Assembly: GCA_012934845.2 (NCBI GenBank) | Contig: WNNJ02002519.1 | Location: 1-64,000, forward strand | Reading direction: 5' to 3' | DNA from: Pomphorhynchus laevis | Lineage: Eukaryota > Acanthocephala > Palaeacanthocephala > Echinorhynchida > Pomphorhynchidae | DNA: 64,000 bases | Shown: positions 29,286-61,216 of the stretch, in pieces | Layout: the number at the start of each line of letters is the position of its first letter | Numbering within the stretch: the first letter of the stretch is position 1 | Program-made: the position numbers and the translations under genes | Notes under the pieces: model-generated | Databases searched by the model: none | Told to the model about the DNA's origin: nothing | What the model saw: the letters and a program-made list of their open reading frames with translations, nothing else

Positions 29286-30165
29286 GTGATCATCGCAATG
29301 CTTTTAGCTTCACCCTTCGATGTAGCCGGTATCAATATTAATTGTAGAATTGTTTTACCCAAGCGTAGTCTGGTCACACGTCCTAAAGATATGCGGCCCA
29401 TTTTCATTAAAAACTCTCTCAACTTCATCAACGAAAAAGCGCTTGCGCGTAGAATCCACGACCATTTAAGTAGGCGTAATTTGATCCCACCGAGTTTTAA
29501 TGGGTTTGTCAAATGGCGCTCGGTCCATTCAGCAATTGGTGAAGTTCATCAGTTTTGTCGAGATAACAGTCATCAACTTGGCTTTGGCTGTTTTCTTTGA
29601 CTTTTCTGCTGCATTTGACTTCATCTTCATTCCCTTTGTTGTCTCCTCTCTCAGATCCCTCGGGTTGCCTGCGAAATTGTTAACAGAGTGGATATATTGC
29701 TGTACACCAAGCGGTTCAACTATGAAGACGACCCTGATGCGCGTCAGTTCTACCCTATTACAGGTGTGTCTCAAGGATATCCACTTTCTCCTATCTCATA
29801 TCTTGCTGCCTCCATTGTAATGTTCAAGAATTTTACACGTTATCATCATCTAGTGGTATACGCTCATGTTACCACAGTTCTGTTCTCTAGACGCAGGTGC
29901 AAAGATGTAGTCTCGGATATCAGTCGTTTCTTTTTAAGATAAAAAGGTCATTTACCCCCATCCAATATTTTTCTCAATTAGTCCAAATCGCAGATAGCTG
30001 CCTGACAAGGCGCTCCTGCGACAACGAAAAAATTAAAGAGACTAGCACTCTCAGCTCTATCTTCCATATTAACTCATCAACCATCCTTACCATCACAAGT
30101 CGAGTAAAATATTTAGGGTTCACTGTTACGATTAATTGGTCGGCGATAGCTCACCTGGATTGAGA
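29286..30165 (+). pseudogene. LINE reverse transcriptase (broken)
   Basis: Successive frames give RPKDMRPIFIKNSLNFINEK, LARRIHDHL, GFVKWRSVHSAIGEVHQF, then FFDFSAAFDFIFIPFVVSSL (motif A, Asp present), SLGLPAKLLTEWIY, then ITGVSQGYPLSPISYLAAS (motif B), then LVVYAHVTTVLFSRR at motif C, where the catalytic Asp pair is lost (YAHV). After that comes SRVKYLGFTV. The clade looks I/jockey/CR1-like; the element is inactive. Confidence 0.75.
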
Positions 30166-30211
30166 GACCCCGCGTTGTTCAGTCTGAGAGCGGCGTGTTG
30201 GATTTGCTGGA

Positions 30212-30239
30212 GGTCTCAGATCCCGCTGGATCTGAGACC
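30212..30239 (+). other. LINE 3' hairpin
   Basis: GGTCTCAGATCC and GGATCTGAGACC around CGCT, a perfect 12-bp stem. The minus-strand copy has a decayed counterpart near 25750 (GGCTCAGATCCC/GGGCTTGAGGCC). Probably the RNA end recognised by the reverse transcriptase. Confidence 0.6.
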
Positions 30240-31138
30240 GTAATATGAGAGAACGAGAAAAGTGACCATTTCTTTAAGTCCATTTTAGTTAGTAGTTATT
30301 TTTATCGGTTGTATAGTTGTTAATAAAATCCTTATCTTATTTTTAATACATACCGTGTATTTGTATATTTCTCATGTTAAACCATATGTACCATTACGAT
30401 TACCCCCTTACTATCCTGCTGAAAACGAAAATTGTCCTTGACGCTTTGTGCATACGTACATTGTATTGATTGATTTAAGTAGTCGTGTTCTATATGCATA
30501 CATTCAAATGTGCTTTCATCTTAAAAAATCCAATTTGTTTTGCGGTTTAAGTGATTATTATGAGATAATTGCAGTAAGAGAAATGTGCCTTTAACATCAC
30601 GAAACTGTGAATGTGATGATGTCAAATGTGTGACGTGTGCTGCCGATATTGATGTTACTGGTGTCTATGTTGTTCTCCATCATAATCGATCATGTTTCAC
30701 TTTCTGCATTGATTTAATTTTAATGTATGCGGCGATTTGAAAATTACACAACTAATAATTAGAATATCTTTCGCGTTCGGTCAGCGCCATCGAGCAACGG
30801 CGTGAATAAATATAATAGCTTAATGTTGTTTGCAAACGAATACAAAATCTACCACTTCACAGCAGTTTAACAAAGAAATATTCATGGATAATCTGAAAGA
30901 AAAACTCCGGTCGATTTGCAATTGTTAAATTTTCCATTTCTATCGTTTAGTTTTTCTCATTTCGAGCAACATGTTAATTTTAACAAGATATCAACTTGTT
31001 TTTATACAAGTGACATCAACTTGTTTTTATCTAAAATACCACAGCTTCTATATTAGTGGTACGAAACTAGCCGTCAGCTATTCTTAAATTACACACAAAT
31101 AGTAACAATCATGTTTCGTTCCTTTCGATTGTTATTAT

Positions 31139-31420
31139 TTGACTAATTTGACTAATTTCACTTACATCTTTCGTTCCGTTCATTATGTCATCAGTTGGGG
31201 GGAATGGGAACACAGGCTACTGCGGTTCTTAAAACCATCACAAAGAAACTGGCAGACAAGCGCAATGATCAGTACTCTGTTTGTATTGCAAGGATCATAT
31301 CTCGTCTATCCATGTCACTGTCCAAATCTGCTTCGATGTGCTTAAGCGCGAGCCGCTCTGCGTATCGTCGACCGGATCGAATGATTAACTCTAGCATCTC
31401 GTCAGATAGGTGATGGGCCG
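31139..31420 (+). pseudogene. LINE C-terminal endonuclease fragment (same family as the three copies in the Groucho intron)
   Basis: GGMGTQATAVLKTITKKLAD and then ARIISRLSMSLSKSASMCLS correspond to GGAGRAVNATLRVLETKISE and the following tail in the copy at 47063-47335. Only the last part of the element is present. From 30400 to 31130 no gene is seen. Confidence 0.6.
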
Positions 31421-31839
31421 ATCGCAATTCACAGATACATAACAGTAACAATGTAACATATTTTTTGAGGCCCATTTGAGGGAACCTAAAATTGTGGCTG
31501 TTTAATAACATAATAAAAAAAATCGATTTAGGTAATTGCAAATTTCAACTTTTTTACTCTTCTCATTATTATCATTTCTCTGGTGCTATTATCTACAAAG
31601 CATTAATTTATCTTTGACTACCGCTGCTGTCAGCTGTAATCTTTGATAAAGCTGATCTTTACTACAAATAGTTTGTCGTTTTCGCTGTTATTAAAAACGT
31701 TCAAGCATTGTTGATAACGGTACATTTACAATTATCGTTCTTTATAAAACATTGTAAAAATTTGTATACTTATTTGGCTAATTATTTATCTAGTTGGCAT
31801 TAGCTACTGTTATCGGTAAATTACCTAACATAGCACAGA

Positions 31840-32075
31840 TAGCATTGCTGATTAGAGGTCATTCTTCTGATGACCTCTAATCCTCATTCTGACACATCGT
31901 CTGTTATTTTTATTAGTCATTTCATAAAAATGACTTTTATTTTCAATTTCAATTATAAATTTTAACTTGATATAAATATAAATTGTATAAAATTCTGTAT
32001 AATTATTTATTATTTATCTTTATTTTTATATACTATAAATTTCGCAGACTCAATTAGCTGATCAAATTTTTATCC
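31840..32075 (+). repeat. Naiad-type 3' repeat, 5'-truncated sense copy
   Basis: Starts in the core (TTCTGATGACCTCTAATCCT, ACACATCGTCTGTTA) and ends GACTCAATTAGCTGATC. Confidence 0.65.
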
Positions 32076-32142
32076 GTATATAATACATTATTCGTTATTT
32101 TGTACAGTTACGCTTTTATATAGTGAGAGCATTGTTTCTCCA

Positions 32143-32256
32143 CCATACATATTATTGAATATTACAAGTAACCGAAATACCAGGCAGACAAAAAGTGTAT
32201 TTTAAATGAAAATTGGCTATTTGTTTCGGTTACTAGTAATATTCAACAATATATGT
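32143..32256. repeat. small foldback element
   Basis: ATATTATTGAATATTAC then AAGTAACCGAAA on the left, TTTCGGTTACTAGTAATATT and CAACAATATATG on the right, about 31-base arms. MITE-like. Confidence 0.7.
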
Positions 32257-33073
32257 AAAATTCTATAGAATATTCACTGCTTCAAATAAAGCACCGCTTC
32301 AAATGCTCGTTAAGTTGTTAATTATCCGATACGTATCAAGATGATAAAAATTTCACTACTTATTGCGGTTTAAACCTTGTCAACTTATTAAAACTATTCC
32401 AAAGATGGATACCGGAAAGCGTTTTATATCACCTAGTTATACATATGCGTATATACTTTTACAAGCCCGGTTATTTGAATAATATACTTAGTAGTTCTTG
32501 AACTTTAATGTGCAGTTAGAATTCGCATTATTTACATGTAACAGTGTAGTCACATCTATAATAATAAAGACTTTGTTAACCAAAGTCACATCTGCATTAG
32601 CGAAATTTGATTCGAAAGCTGATTTTTTTTTCGTTTTTGGAAATATTTCTGGTTAATTATGACATCTTTGTAATTTGCTTCTAATTGGGTAAATTAATCT
32701 TTACTTTCTGTTAATTATAAAGAAGACATACATTATTGCTTTCTTTGACATTGTTGTTTATACTTTTTGATAATAAAGAATATTTCTCTTTGTCATTTTA
32801 TGCTTTAATTTTATTTAACTAAGCAAATTTATATTTCTGCGATTTTATTGGCTTTTGACACACTCGCATCATCATTAGCACAGCTATTGATGTTTTATGA
32901 TGACATATTATTCGTTTCGGTGATACTCGCGCTAATGTCGTTGTAAGATTTACGAGCTAATAATAGTAGCAACATTCTTATCCTTTATCTACGACGACCA
33001 CCACTTTTGTGAATTCTTCGACGTCGCACAGCAGCAGGAGCGACAGCGTTATCTTCTTGTTTATTTATTTTTC

Positions 33074-33136
33074 CCACCACCACCACCACCACCACCATCA
33101 TCATCATCACCATCATCATCACCACCACAACAACTA
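33074..33136. repeat. CAC/CAT trinucleotide repeat
   Basis: About 60 bases of CAC, CAT and CAA triplets; a related CCA/ACC run lies at 33655-33700. Both are upstream of the first recognised Groucho exon and may be untranslated. No exon could be assigned between 33140 and 35901. Confidence 0.8.
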
Positions 33137-35901
33137 AGGCACATTAAAGCTGTTTTTTTCTTAAACTTCTTGCAAAACTATTCACACCTACCCCAACGGT
33201 CATTAATCTCATCGTCTAGTAGTTCGCAATTATTGGAAACTATGATTTTCTTCCCCTTCTGCTTACGACAAGGAATGTAAATAGCAGTTACAGATTATAT
33301 ATATGATGCGTTCTCTTTTTCGTGAAGGTAATCGGAACTTTTCACTTACAGCTTTTACTGTGTAAATAATACGAATTTATCGTATTAAATAGATAAAACT
33401 TTATTTAAATCGTTAGCTTAGTCCAACTGATAGTTATTTTCCAAAGACTGTTTCTATCATTAATAAAAACCCACGTTTCAGCTGAAGCGTTTTGCAGCAA
33501 CTAAACCGGTTTATAGTCCGACACTGACATTACGTTCCGTGTACATACTTCCAAGTATGGCAGTAGAATTAGATACGATTTGAGGACACGCAAAATCATC
33601 TGTTTTCCAATTTAATGAACGCGATTCACAGGGAATTGTGTTCATTGTGTAGACCACCATTACCACAACAACAACCACCACCATTACCATTACCGCTATT
33701 ACAGAAGTCATCACTTCTGAATTCTTGAATGTAAAAATGACCGGTAATATGTCGATCGGTTGTTACTTGTCTTTGGCAAAATTTAATGGCAAGATATATT
33801 TACAGAGAGAGGCGACATCCAAAATGGCGTGTAAGTTAACTGTTAGCGTTCAGTAGATTTAAAAATAGTCTAGGTTTAAACCGTTTCTGTCCAAGGAAAA
33901 CGTGAAAAATAGTTGTGTTATAACACTATTGGGTTTCTAGTAATGTTATTTCGAGGGTTCTTTTTGCACTGAAGAATATTCGTTAGCACTATTCCAAGAA
34001 AGTGTTCCTATAAAGTTTATTACATATTGCTAGAGATTAAATTTTGGACTAAAATAAAAATCTTTATACGAAGATATTATCTGATAATTCAAATAATCTC
34101 TTTAAAATTTTGCTGTCGTAAGTATTTCTTATCGCTTATCTATTCCAATAATGTTTTAGCTTATTTCGCTATTTGAATGTAAATTGAATTTTTCTAGATT
34201 GCGTACGGGATAGAAACCTTTTCTTTAAAGGTTTTTGATATTAAGCTTTTGAAATCACTGTTGCATTCGAAAATATATTTCTCGTTGAAAATATTGGAAT
34301 ACCACTACGTTTGTCAGAATTTTTGTTCCTGTAATTTTCCCTTTTTGTGTACAAATCCTTAGCAGTTGTATCAGTCGTATTAACAATTATCTGACTAATG
34401 TATCCTGGTCGAATGCCGGTAGGTTAACAAATCCTGTTGTAGACATTTTTATAGTTGCCTTTTTAATTTTTTTATGTACTTTCAATACCCCGATGTTATT
34501 ATTTTTGATGCAATTTTAATTTCATTAGCTCCGTGGATTGTCGAAAGTATTTGCTTTGCTGATTTTTATTTTTATAAAAAAATATATAATTTTTCTCTAA
34601 TTTAGATTATTGGGGAATAAATTGATAAATTTTGATAAATTATTTATCAATAAATTACCATTAATAAATTCTATATTAATAGTTCACTCATATTTGGCAT
34701 TAATATTTAAATTTGTAAAGTTGCTAAATGTTATTCGCTCCTTTTGATTTTTAGATTAATTTTTAAAAAAGGATTTTTTATTGGACAGTTGTTTTTTAAG
34801 TTCAGCATGGTTTACCCATAGCTAATATAAAAATTTACCCAATGCTTAAATTTTTAATCATTTTTGAGGCTGTACTTTGGTTTTAAATGTATCTATAATT
34901 TATAAATCAAAATTATCAAACAAAAACAACACTTCTGTAAGTATTTGCTTACGAATCTTTTAAATAAATAACGATAAATTTGTTACTCTTACGACACGAC
35001 TTTGATTGCTATAATAAAGCTAATTGCTCAACTAATTGTGCACTGTATTGCTACTAATTTTGCACTGATAGTGAAGTGATAGTAATCTGCTTGATGCAGA
35101 AATCGACAAAAGTTATGCATTTGTATCAATAGATCCCTTAACTGAGGTTACATATTTTTTCACAATAAATATAAAAACTGGAAATATTTTTATTTTAAAA
35201 AAGGATTTTTATATCTCGGAATATTTATAAACCAATTGATAGATAATATCCGATGTATCAGAATAAGGATCATATGTCATCTGGAGGAACTGCAATGCTA
35301 TCAAGTTTCGCCTCTATTCCCGACTCATTATAGCAGCTGGGCAATTTCCTCATATAATTTTATTATCTAGTGCAATATCTTATTATAACATAAAATATAT
35401 TATTCACCTTCCGTTCCAAAATCATTTCACCTAACAGCTTGAATATATTTTAATTATATTTAATGATTTATAAAGAGCAAAGATGATTTTTTAGAATATT
35501 CTAAAAAATTCTTCTGTGCCCTTAATTATTGGTAATTGGAATGGGAGTTTTCTCAAAAAATGATGTGTTATGTATTTTACAACTTTTTGTTCACGTTTTT
35601 TTTATCATAAAATAAAAATTTACAAACAATAATTTCGTTCGAATACATAGTTTCTGAAAACATAATGTTTAAACCGATGAGTATGAATACTATTCAATTT
35701 TATCACCGTAGTTTATAATGCATCCTCGTTGTGCTGCTTTTACATTTTGCCATTAATTTACACAAACACATCTTTAATCTATTTTGATAATCACATCGTG
35801 CTGTTTTGTTTTCATATACCCGCTTTTTAATTCATTTTGTAAATTTCTTTATTTCATGTTTACTATTGAAAATTGATACCGTCTGTATCCATTTTATTTA
35901 G

Positions 35902-56177
<20,276 letters not shown>

Positions 56178-56395
56178 TAGATTATATGGACTATTTTATT
56201 GTCGATAAAACGGCAAACCCACCATAATATTATACTATGTGAATCCTGAACTTTAATGAATGCAATATGTTCCACTGAAAAATCGGCTCAACATGTGGCG
56301 TCCACCACTCTTAAATTTGAATGTTTTTTGTTTGTTTTCCTGATTACAAAAATTAAATATGTGCAAAATGTGTGAGTGTAAATTGTGTAAAATTC

Positions 56396-56401
56396 AATAA
56401 A
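56396..56401 (+). terminator. polyadenylation signal of the Groucho gene
   Basis: AATAAA 219 bases after the stop codon. Confidence 0.75.
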
Positions 56402-56929
56402 GATATCTGATTAGTATTATTTTCGTTGAAGTTGACAATATTTTATTCTACTTGAGTAAACACACGTATTCCTCACAATTGATATGTCAAGAATATTGAC
56501 ACCTTATATTTAGTCTATTAGAATAAATTTTATATGGTTTTGCGAAGTACTCAAGTTTCATAAAATTATGATTCTTCCAGCGTATATGTCTACCAATTAC
56601 AAAGCCGGTTTTCTTGGTTTTGGTTTAGTCTTTAAATCCAATTTTGTTCTACTTGAGTAAACACACGTATTCCTCACAATTGATATGTCAAGAATATTTA
56701 CTGTAGAATAAATATTTTCTAATTACACGAGAAGCTAATATTTTATTAAAATCTGGTAATATTTATCAATTTGTTGAACGAATAAAAATAAAGGCTAGTC
56801 GATTTTTAAGAATAAACTCTAGTTTTTATATTTCATTAGTTCTGGCTAAATAATTTGTTGTTTTGATGGACAGTTTTATGCTCTTTCACAACTTGTAAGG
56901 GAATAAAAAATATACTAAGAATATAATAA

Positions 56930-57530
56930 TTGTGAGATCGGTTAACTGAATCTACGTATTTTATACTATTTATAAATTAGAAATAATGATAAATAAAGAA
57001 TCAATAATTAAAAATTCAATAAATGATTATAAATAATATTATTATTTATATCATTATAAATATATATGAATTGATATCAATAATGATATAATATAATAAT
57101 GATATCAATATATCATTATTATTTAATCTTATTATTTATAAATAATTATAAATAATAAGTAATTGTTACATATGATTTTAGATAATTTATATTAAGTTAA
57201 AATTTAAAATAAAATCCAATTTTTATGAATTGAATAATAAATAACAGACGATGTATCGGAATAAGGATTAGAGGTCATCAGGAGGAACTTCTATGCTATC
57301 AGGTTTCGGTCTCCATTTCTCTACGCAACATTACATCGGGCCCAATACGTGCTAATGATGTATTTCCTCTGATGAAATTTAATTATCTAGAATCTTTTTA
57401 TAATACAAAATATATTATTTATTATCCATTAATAAATATTTTACGCTTAAGAGATTAAATGTATTATTAATGATATTTTGTTGATTTATATATTTAACTA
57501 TTTTTTGTTTAATTGTATTTTTATAGTAAC
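56930..57530 (-). repeat. Naiad-type 3' repeat, antisense copy (nearly full)
   Basis: Runs from GATCGGTTAACTGAATCTAC through the AT-rich body to the structured core (GGTCATCAGGAGGAACTTCT, TTTCCTCTGATGA) and TTATTATCCATTAATAAATA. The stems are partly decayed here. It lies downstream of the Groucho polyA signal. Confidence 0.8.
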
Positions 57531-57760
57531 CTAATTTAAAATATGAATCTATTAAATTATTTAAATGATTTTGAAATTCAATATCATTACATATAATTAC
57601 ATGTATCGATATGTTGATGATGTATGCGTATTTAACTCTAATAAATTTTATTTTTTAAGCGAACAAATTTATCCTGTCGCTTTATTCTTAACAAAACCAA
57701 TATTAATGATAAAGAAGGTGTATATCTAGATATGAACATTAAATTAACGTTAAATCAGAT
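57531..57760. mobile_element. Naiad-type reverse transcriptase scrap, inverted junction
   Basis: 57531-57599 is antisense coding for the thumb (CNDIEFQNHL-like). 57600-57745 is sense: MYRYVDDVCVFNSNKFYFLS then EQIYP, the catalytic motif, and a short continuation. It sits between two antisense copies of the 3' repeat, a typical PLE tandem/inverted arrangement. Confidence 0.65.
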
Positions 57761-57764
57761 CAAC

Positions 57765-58190
57765 TAAGTGAGTCTACATATTTTATATTATTTATAGATA
57801 AAAAATAATGCTAAATAAAATTTAAATAATTAAATAAAAAATAATTATAAATAATTATAAATAATAAATAATTATTTAAGATTTTATATAATTTATATCA
57901 AAAAATGGTAATTGAAATTTAAAATAAAAGTCAATTTTTCATGAACTGACTAATAAACAACATACGTTGTATCAGAGTTAGGATTAGAGGTCATCAGGAG
58001 AAACTGCTATGCTATCAGTTTTCGACCCCAATTCATTGATCCAACATAGTAGTGGGGTAAAATACATGCTAATAACGTATTTCCTATGATAAAATTTGAT
58101 TTTCTAGTATCTTATTCTAATACAAAGTATATTATTTATTATTTGTTCGTAAAAATTTTCCGCTAATGATTTTAAATTTATTTAAATATT
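57765..58190 (-). repeat. Naiad-type 3' structured repeat, antisense copy (nearly full)
   Basis: GATCAACTAAGTGAGTCTAC start, core with TCATCAGGAGAAACTGCTAT, CGACCCCAA, CATAGTAGTGGGGTAAAAT, end near AAATTTTCCGCTAA. Confidence 0.8.
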
Positions 58191-58329
58191 ATTTAAATTT
58201 ATTTAATATTATGATATTTTTATAGTAACGTAGTTTAAAATATGTATCTATTAAATAATTTAAATGATTTTGAAGAAAGTCAATATCTTTTTAAATAGTT
58301 GTCAATATCTTTTTAAATCGATAAATAAT

Positions 58330-58680
58330 TATTGGAGCTGGGTCAAATAAAAGATGAATTGTTTTCGATATTTCGCTAACTTCTGTTAGCATCTTCAGAC
58401 CAGCTGCTTTCACTGTTGCTTGAATTTTTGACACGATTTCCACAACTTTGGAAGGTTGTTATTATTGGAGCTGGGTCAAATAAAAGATGAATTGTTTTCG
58501 ATATTTCGCTAACTTCTGTTAGCATCTTCAGAAGTTAAGGTTGTCATTATTGGAGCTGGGTCAAATAAAAGATGAATTGTTTTCGATATTTCGCTAACTT
58601 CTGTTAGCATCTTCAGACCAGCTGCTTTCACTGTTGCTTGAATTTTTGACACGATTTCCACAACTTTGGAAGGTGCACAA
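58330..58680 (-). repeat. tandem PLE termini with hammerhead-like motifs (three copies)
   Basis: ATTGGAGCTGGGTCAAATAA and CTAACTTCTGTTAGCATCTT CAG recur three times (about 58333, 58464 and 58550), the first and third with an identical extension to GGAAGG. On the minus strand each reads CTGAAGATGCTAAC, GTTAGCGAAATATC: CUGANGA, one extra base, a perfect 6-bp stem, then GAAA. Confidence 0.8.
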
Positions 58681-60115
58681 AAAGCAATAAAAAGGATGAT
58701 TCAAAATAGTTTTAAAACAAAACAAAAATAATTACCATAATATTTTCACTCAAAATAAATAGTTCTAACAAATTAGAAAAGATATAAATAATAATAATTA
58801 AAATTACTAGAAAAATTAAATAAAGTATAAAAACAAAATAGAAAAAATTATTAAAACAAAAGAATCGTTTACAACATCTTTACAAAGTATTTAGCGTTAC
58901 GTCAGGTTTATTATTCGGCATAATAATATTGGAGATTTTATGAATGTAATAAGCCTCAAGAATTTTTCTTTTTAAACAATAGATCTCTTTGCTAAAACAA
59001 CAGTATTATTATAGTCAATATTGTGATATAGATTTAAACCACGTATATCCACTACTTCCAAATGCCACTACTTCCAAACTGATATATAATAAGGAATAAT
59101 TATTGTTTTGTACTTTCTTACACTAAACTAGAAATTTTATAGTACATTAAATGAATTTGAATATATGATGTTTGAAAATTAATAAATATTCGACAGAATT
59201 TGGAGATATTAATTAAAAAAAGTATCTTCTGTTAATAAATAATATTCTCATTGTTATGAATATTATTCTCCTTGTTAAAATAATTAATTATTCATAAAAA
59301 GAGAGGTAAAGTTAAAATGTTTATTAAAATGATTTAAAACTGTTTAAATTCATCTCTAGATGCATTGAAGTATAAACAATGACTCTTTCTTTATAAATTT
59401 TACTTGAACTAGTGCCAACTATCACAACATTTAATTAGATTTAAGAATTCAAAGTTATACAGCATTAGTTAAAATCAGGATGTAAAAAGCATTAAATACT
59501 TTTTCAAAGTATAAATTAAAAACTAAACTTCAAGTTTTATTGCATTTCTCAAACCATACATAACATCATACAAGTTTATCAGCCCATTGTTAAAATTCTG
59601 TACCAAATTAACAATGTTCTTATGAGAGTCAACACATTTCTTCTTTTTAGGCTTTGGATTTCCGCCAGCCAGTATGCGCGATAGCTCTGTTTCACTGCAA
59701 ATCATTGATTTTTTTTATTTTGTCAACTATTTAAAAAAGATGGGTTAGATTTATTCAATGCTTTATTCAATTTAGCATGAAAATCCTCACATACATTGTT
59801 TGTTCTATCGTTGAACTATGCGACCATACATCTCTACTAAAGACTGAGTTGGTAGGCACAAGCCATGTGGTGTTTACATAGTTCAAAAGCTCATATACCA
59901 AAGGGTTGACTCTAGGAATTATTCTATTGATAATCCCTTACCCTTCATCAATGTGTGACACAGGGATTAGTGCAAGAGTACTGATTAATTGAAATGCAAG
60001 TTTGAAATAATAATTTTCATTGAATAAAGGTTTTAAACCAAGATTACTCAATTTTCTCATTAAACACTGTCCAAAATGAAAAAAGCACCCCTTGTTAGTC
60101 ACTCACAGGAAACAC

Positions 60116-60352
60116 CTATCTAGTAGCATTAAAAGCTGCAACTTCAAAGTCAATTTGTATTTCAGAAGGTCGAAAATATATGTCATTAACTTCTAAAATA
60201 TTTACCAGCTTTGTGAGCATATATCTATAAGCAGATTCCTCTTTTGAAGAGATGAAACTAAATACAAGAGGGAAAAATTGACTGTTAACAACGCCGGGTA
60301 TGATATAAAGTTGATAGAAATTAGACGAGGAGGATTTAAATGTGCCATCCAT
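60116..60352 (-). CDS. MULE transposase catalytic core (fragment)
   Basis: MDGTFKSSSSNFYQLYIIPG, FPLVFSFISSKEESAYRYML, then IQIDFEVAAFNATR: the first catalytic Asp (DGTF), the PLV-K-E-AY block and the second Asp (DFE-A) of MULE transposases. Downstream pieces (59700-59520: ILAGGNPKPKKKKC) are the C-terminal end. Confidence 0.85.
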   Translation of the reverse strand: MDGTFKSSSSNFYQLYIIPGVVNSQFFPLVFSFISSKEESAYRYMLTKLVNILEVNDIYFRPSEIQIDFEVAAFNATR

Positions 60353-60411
60353 AAAAATTCAAAGATTTTTAAAACGTGAAAATCTCTTTAACACTTCAAC
60401 ATTTCCTAACA

Positions 60412-60867
60412 TTACTGTGCTAAAGTTCTCTCAAAAAATTGATGTAAAAGACAGTTAATCCCATCCGGTCTGATAAACCATTCTTCATTGATATTTAAAA
60501 AGATACTATTCGCTGAAGAGGGATAAAAGATTCTTTTCTGTCTAAAAATAAAAGAACTCACACTAGAATACTCCGGAATAAAAGGTTTTACCTTTTCATT
60601 ATTAATTTCTCTTGAGACAAACTCTAACAAAACCTTATCGTACAGAGTTCTAGAACCCAAAAAAGGATCAGAGAAAATGATATCCTTTAGTCTTTCTTTA
60701 AAAAGCATGTTGATAATATGCTTCAAGTTTGTATCATGATTATGCTCATCTTTTACCGAAACAATTTCAAATTCTATTGACTTTGCCGTTACAGAACACA
60801 GATCATTACTACATTTCCAATATTGACAGTTTGTATTACATATCCAACTAGCATGAAATAAAGTCAT
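60412..60867 (-). CDS. MULE transposase, N-terminal FLYWCH-like zinc finger region
   Basis: Residues 9-45: WICNTNCQYWKCSNDLCSVT, then EHNHD, the C-x..-C-x..-H-x-H end of a FLYWCH finger. Then comes the helical region before the catalytic core (LKDIIFSDPFLGSRTLYDKV). The frame shifts before the core. Confidence 0.7.
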   Translation of the reverse strand: MTLFHASWICNTNCQYWKCSNDLCSVTAKSIEFEIVSVKDEHNHDTNLKHIINMLFKERLKDIIFSDPFLGSRTLYDKVLLEFVSREINNEKVKPFIPEYSSVSSFIFRQKRIFYPSSANSIFLNINEEWFIRPDGINCLLHQFFERTLAQ

Positions 60868-61027
60868 TGATTATAGGAGCGCTTTTCCCTTTTTTTGTGG
60901 GTATCCATATCACTCTTCTTGACATTTTCTAAGGGAGTAAAAATTATTTTGAAGTAGTTGGTGACGGTATGCCAAAAGAATTTTTAAGTGTTTGGGAGAC
61001 CATAATTGACTAATGTGAGAAATTTTC

Positions 61028-61216
61028 TTTGGAAGTAGTGGCATTTGGAAGCAGTGAAATTTGGAAATAGTGGAATTTGGAAGTAGTGGAATTTGGAAGT
61101 AGTGGAATTTGGAAATAGTGGAATTTGGAAGTAGTGGAATTTGGAAATAGTTGAATTTGGAAGTAGTGGAATTTGGAAATAGTGGAATTTGGAAGTAGTG
61201 GAATTTGGAAATAGTG
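61028..61216. repeat. minisatellite at the MULE end
   Basis: About eleven copies of a 17-18-bp unit, TGGAATTTGGAAGTAG with A/G alternation (GGAAGTAG/GGAAATAG). The left end has two copies of the same motif. Confidence 0.9.

Larger units (their letters stand above)
27930..30240 (+). mobile_element. APE-type LINE, second copy (ORF1 and reverse transcriptase remnants)
   Basis: Plus-strand order: ORF1 (28090-28356, homologous to 27751-27311 of the other copy), a zinc-knuckle stretch (about 28570-28660: CNGCHQWEHLSSNSIRPKTC-GVC), and reverse transcriptase from 29330 to about 30165. The APE region expected between them is not clear. A perfect hairpin at 30212-30239 marks the 3' end. Multiple frame changes. 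Confidence 0.75.

Noticed and set aside
33725-33835. Candidate first coding exon of Groucho (ATGACCG before GTAATA; ATGGCGT before GTAAGT)
   Set aside because: Both donors give a phase that does not fit the phase-0 start of the exon at 35902, so no start could be supported.
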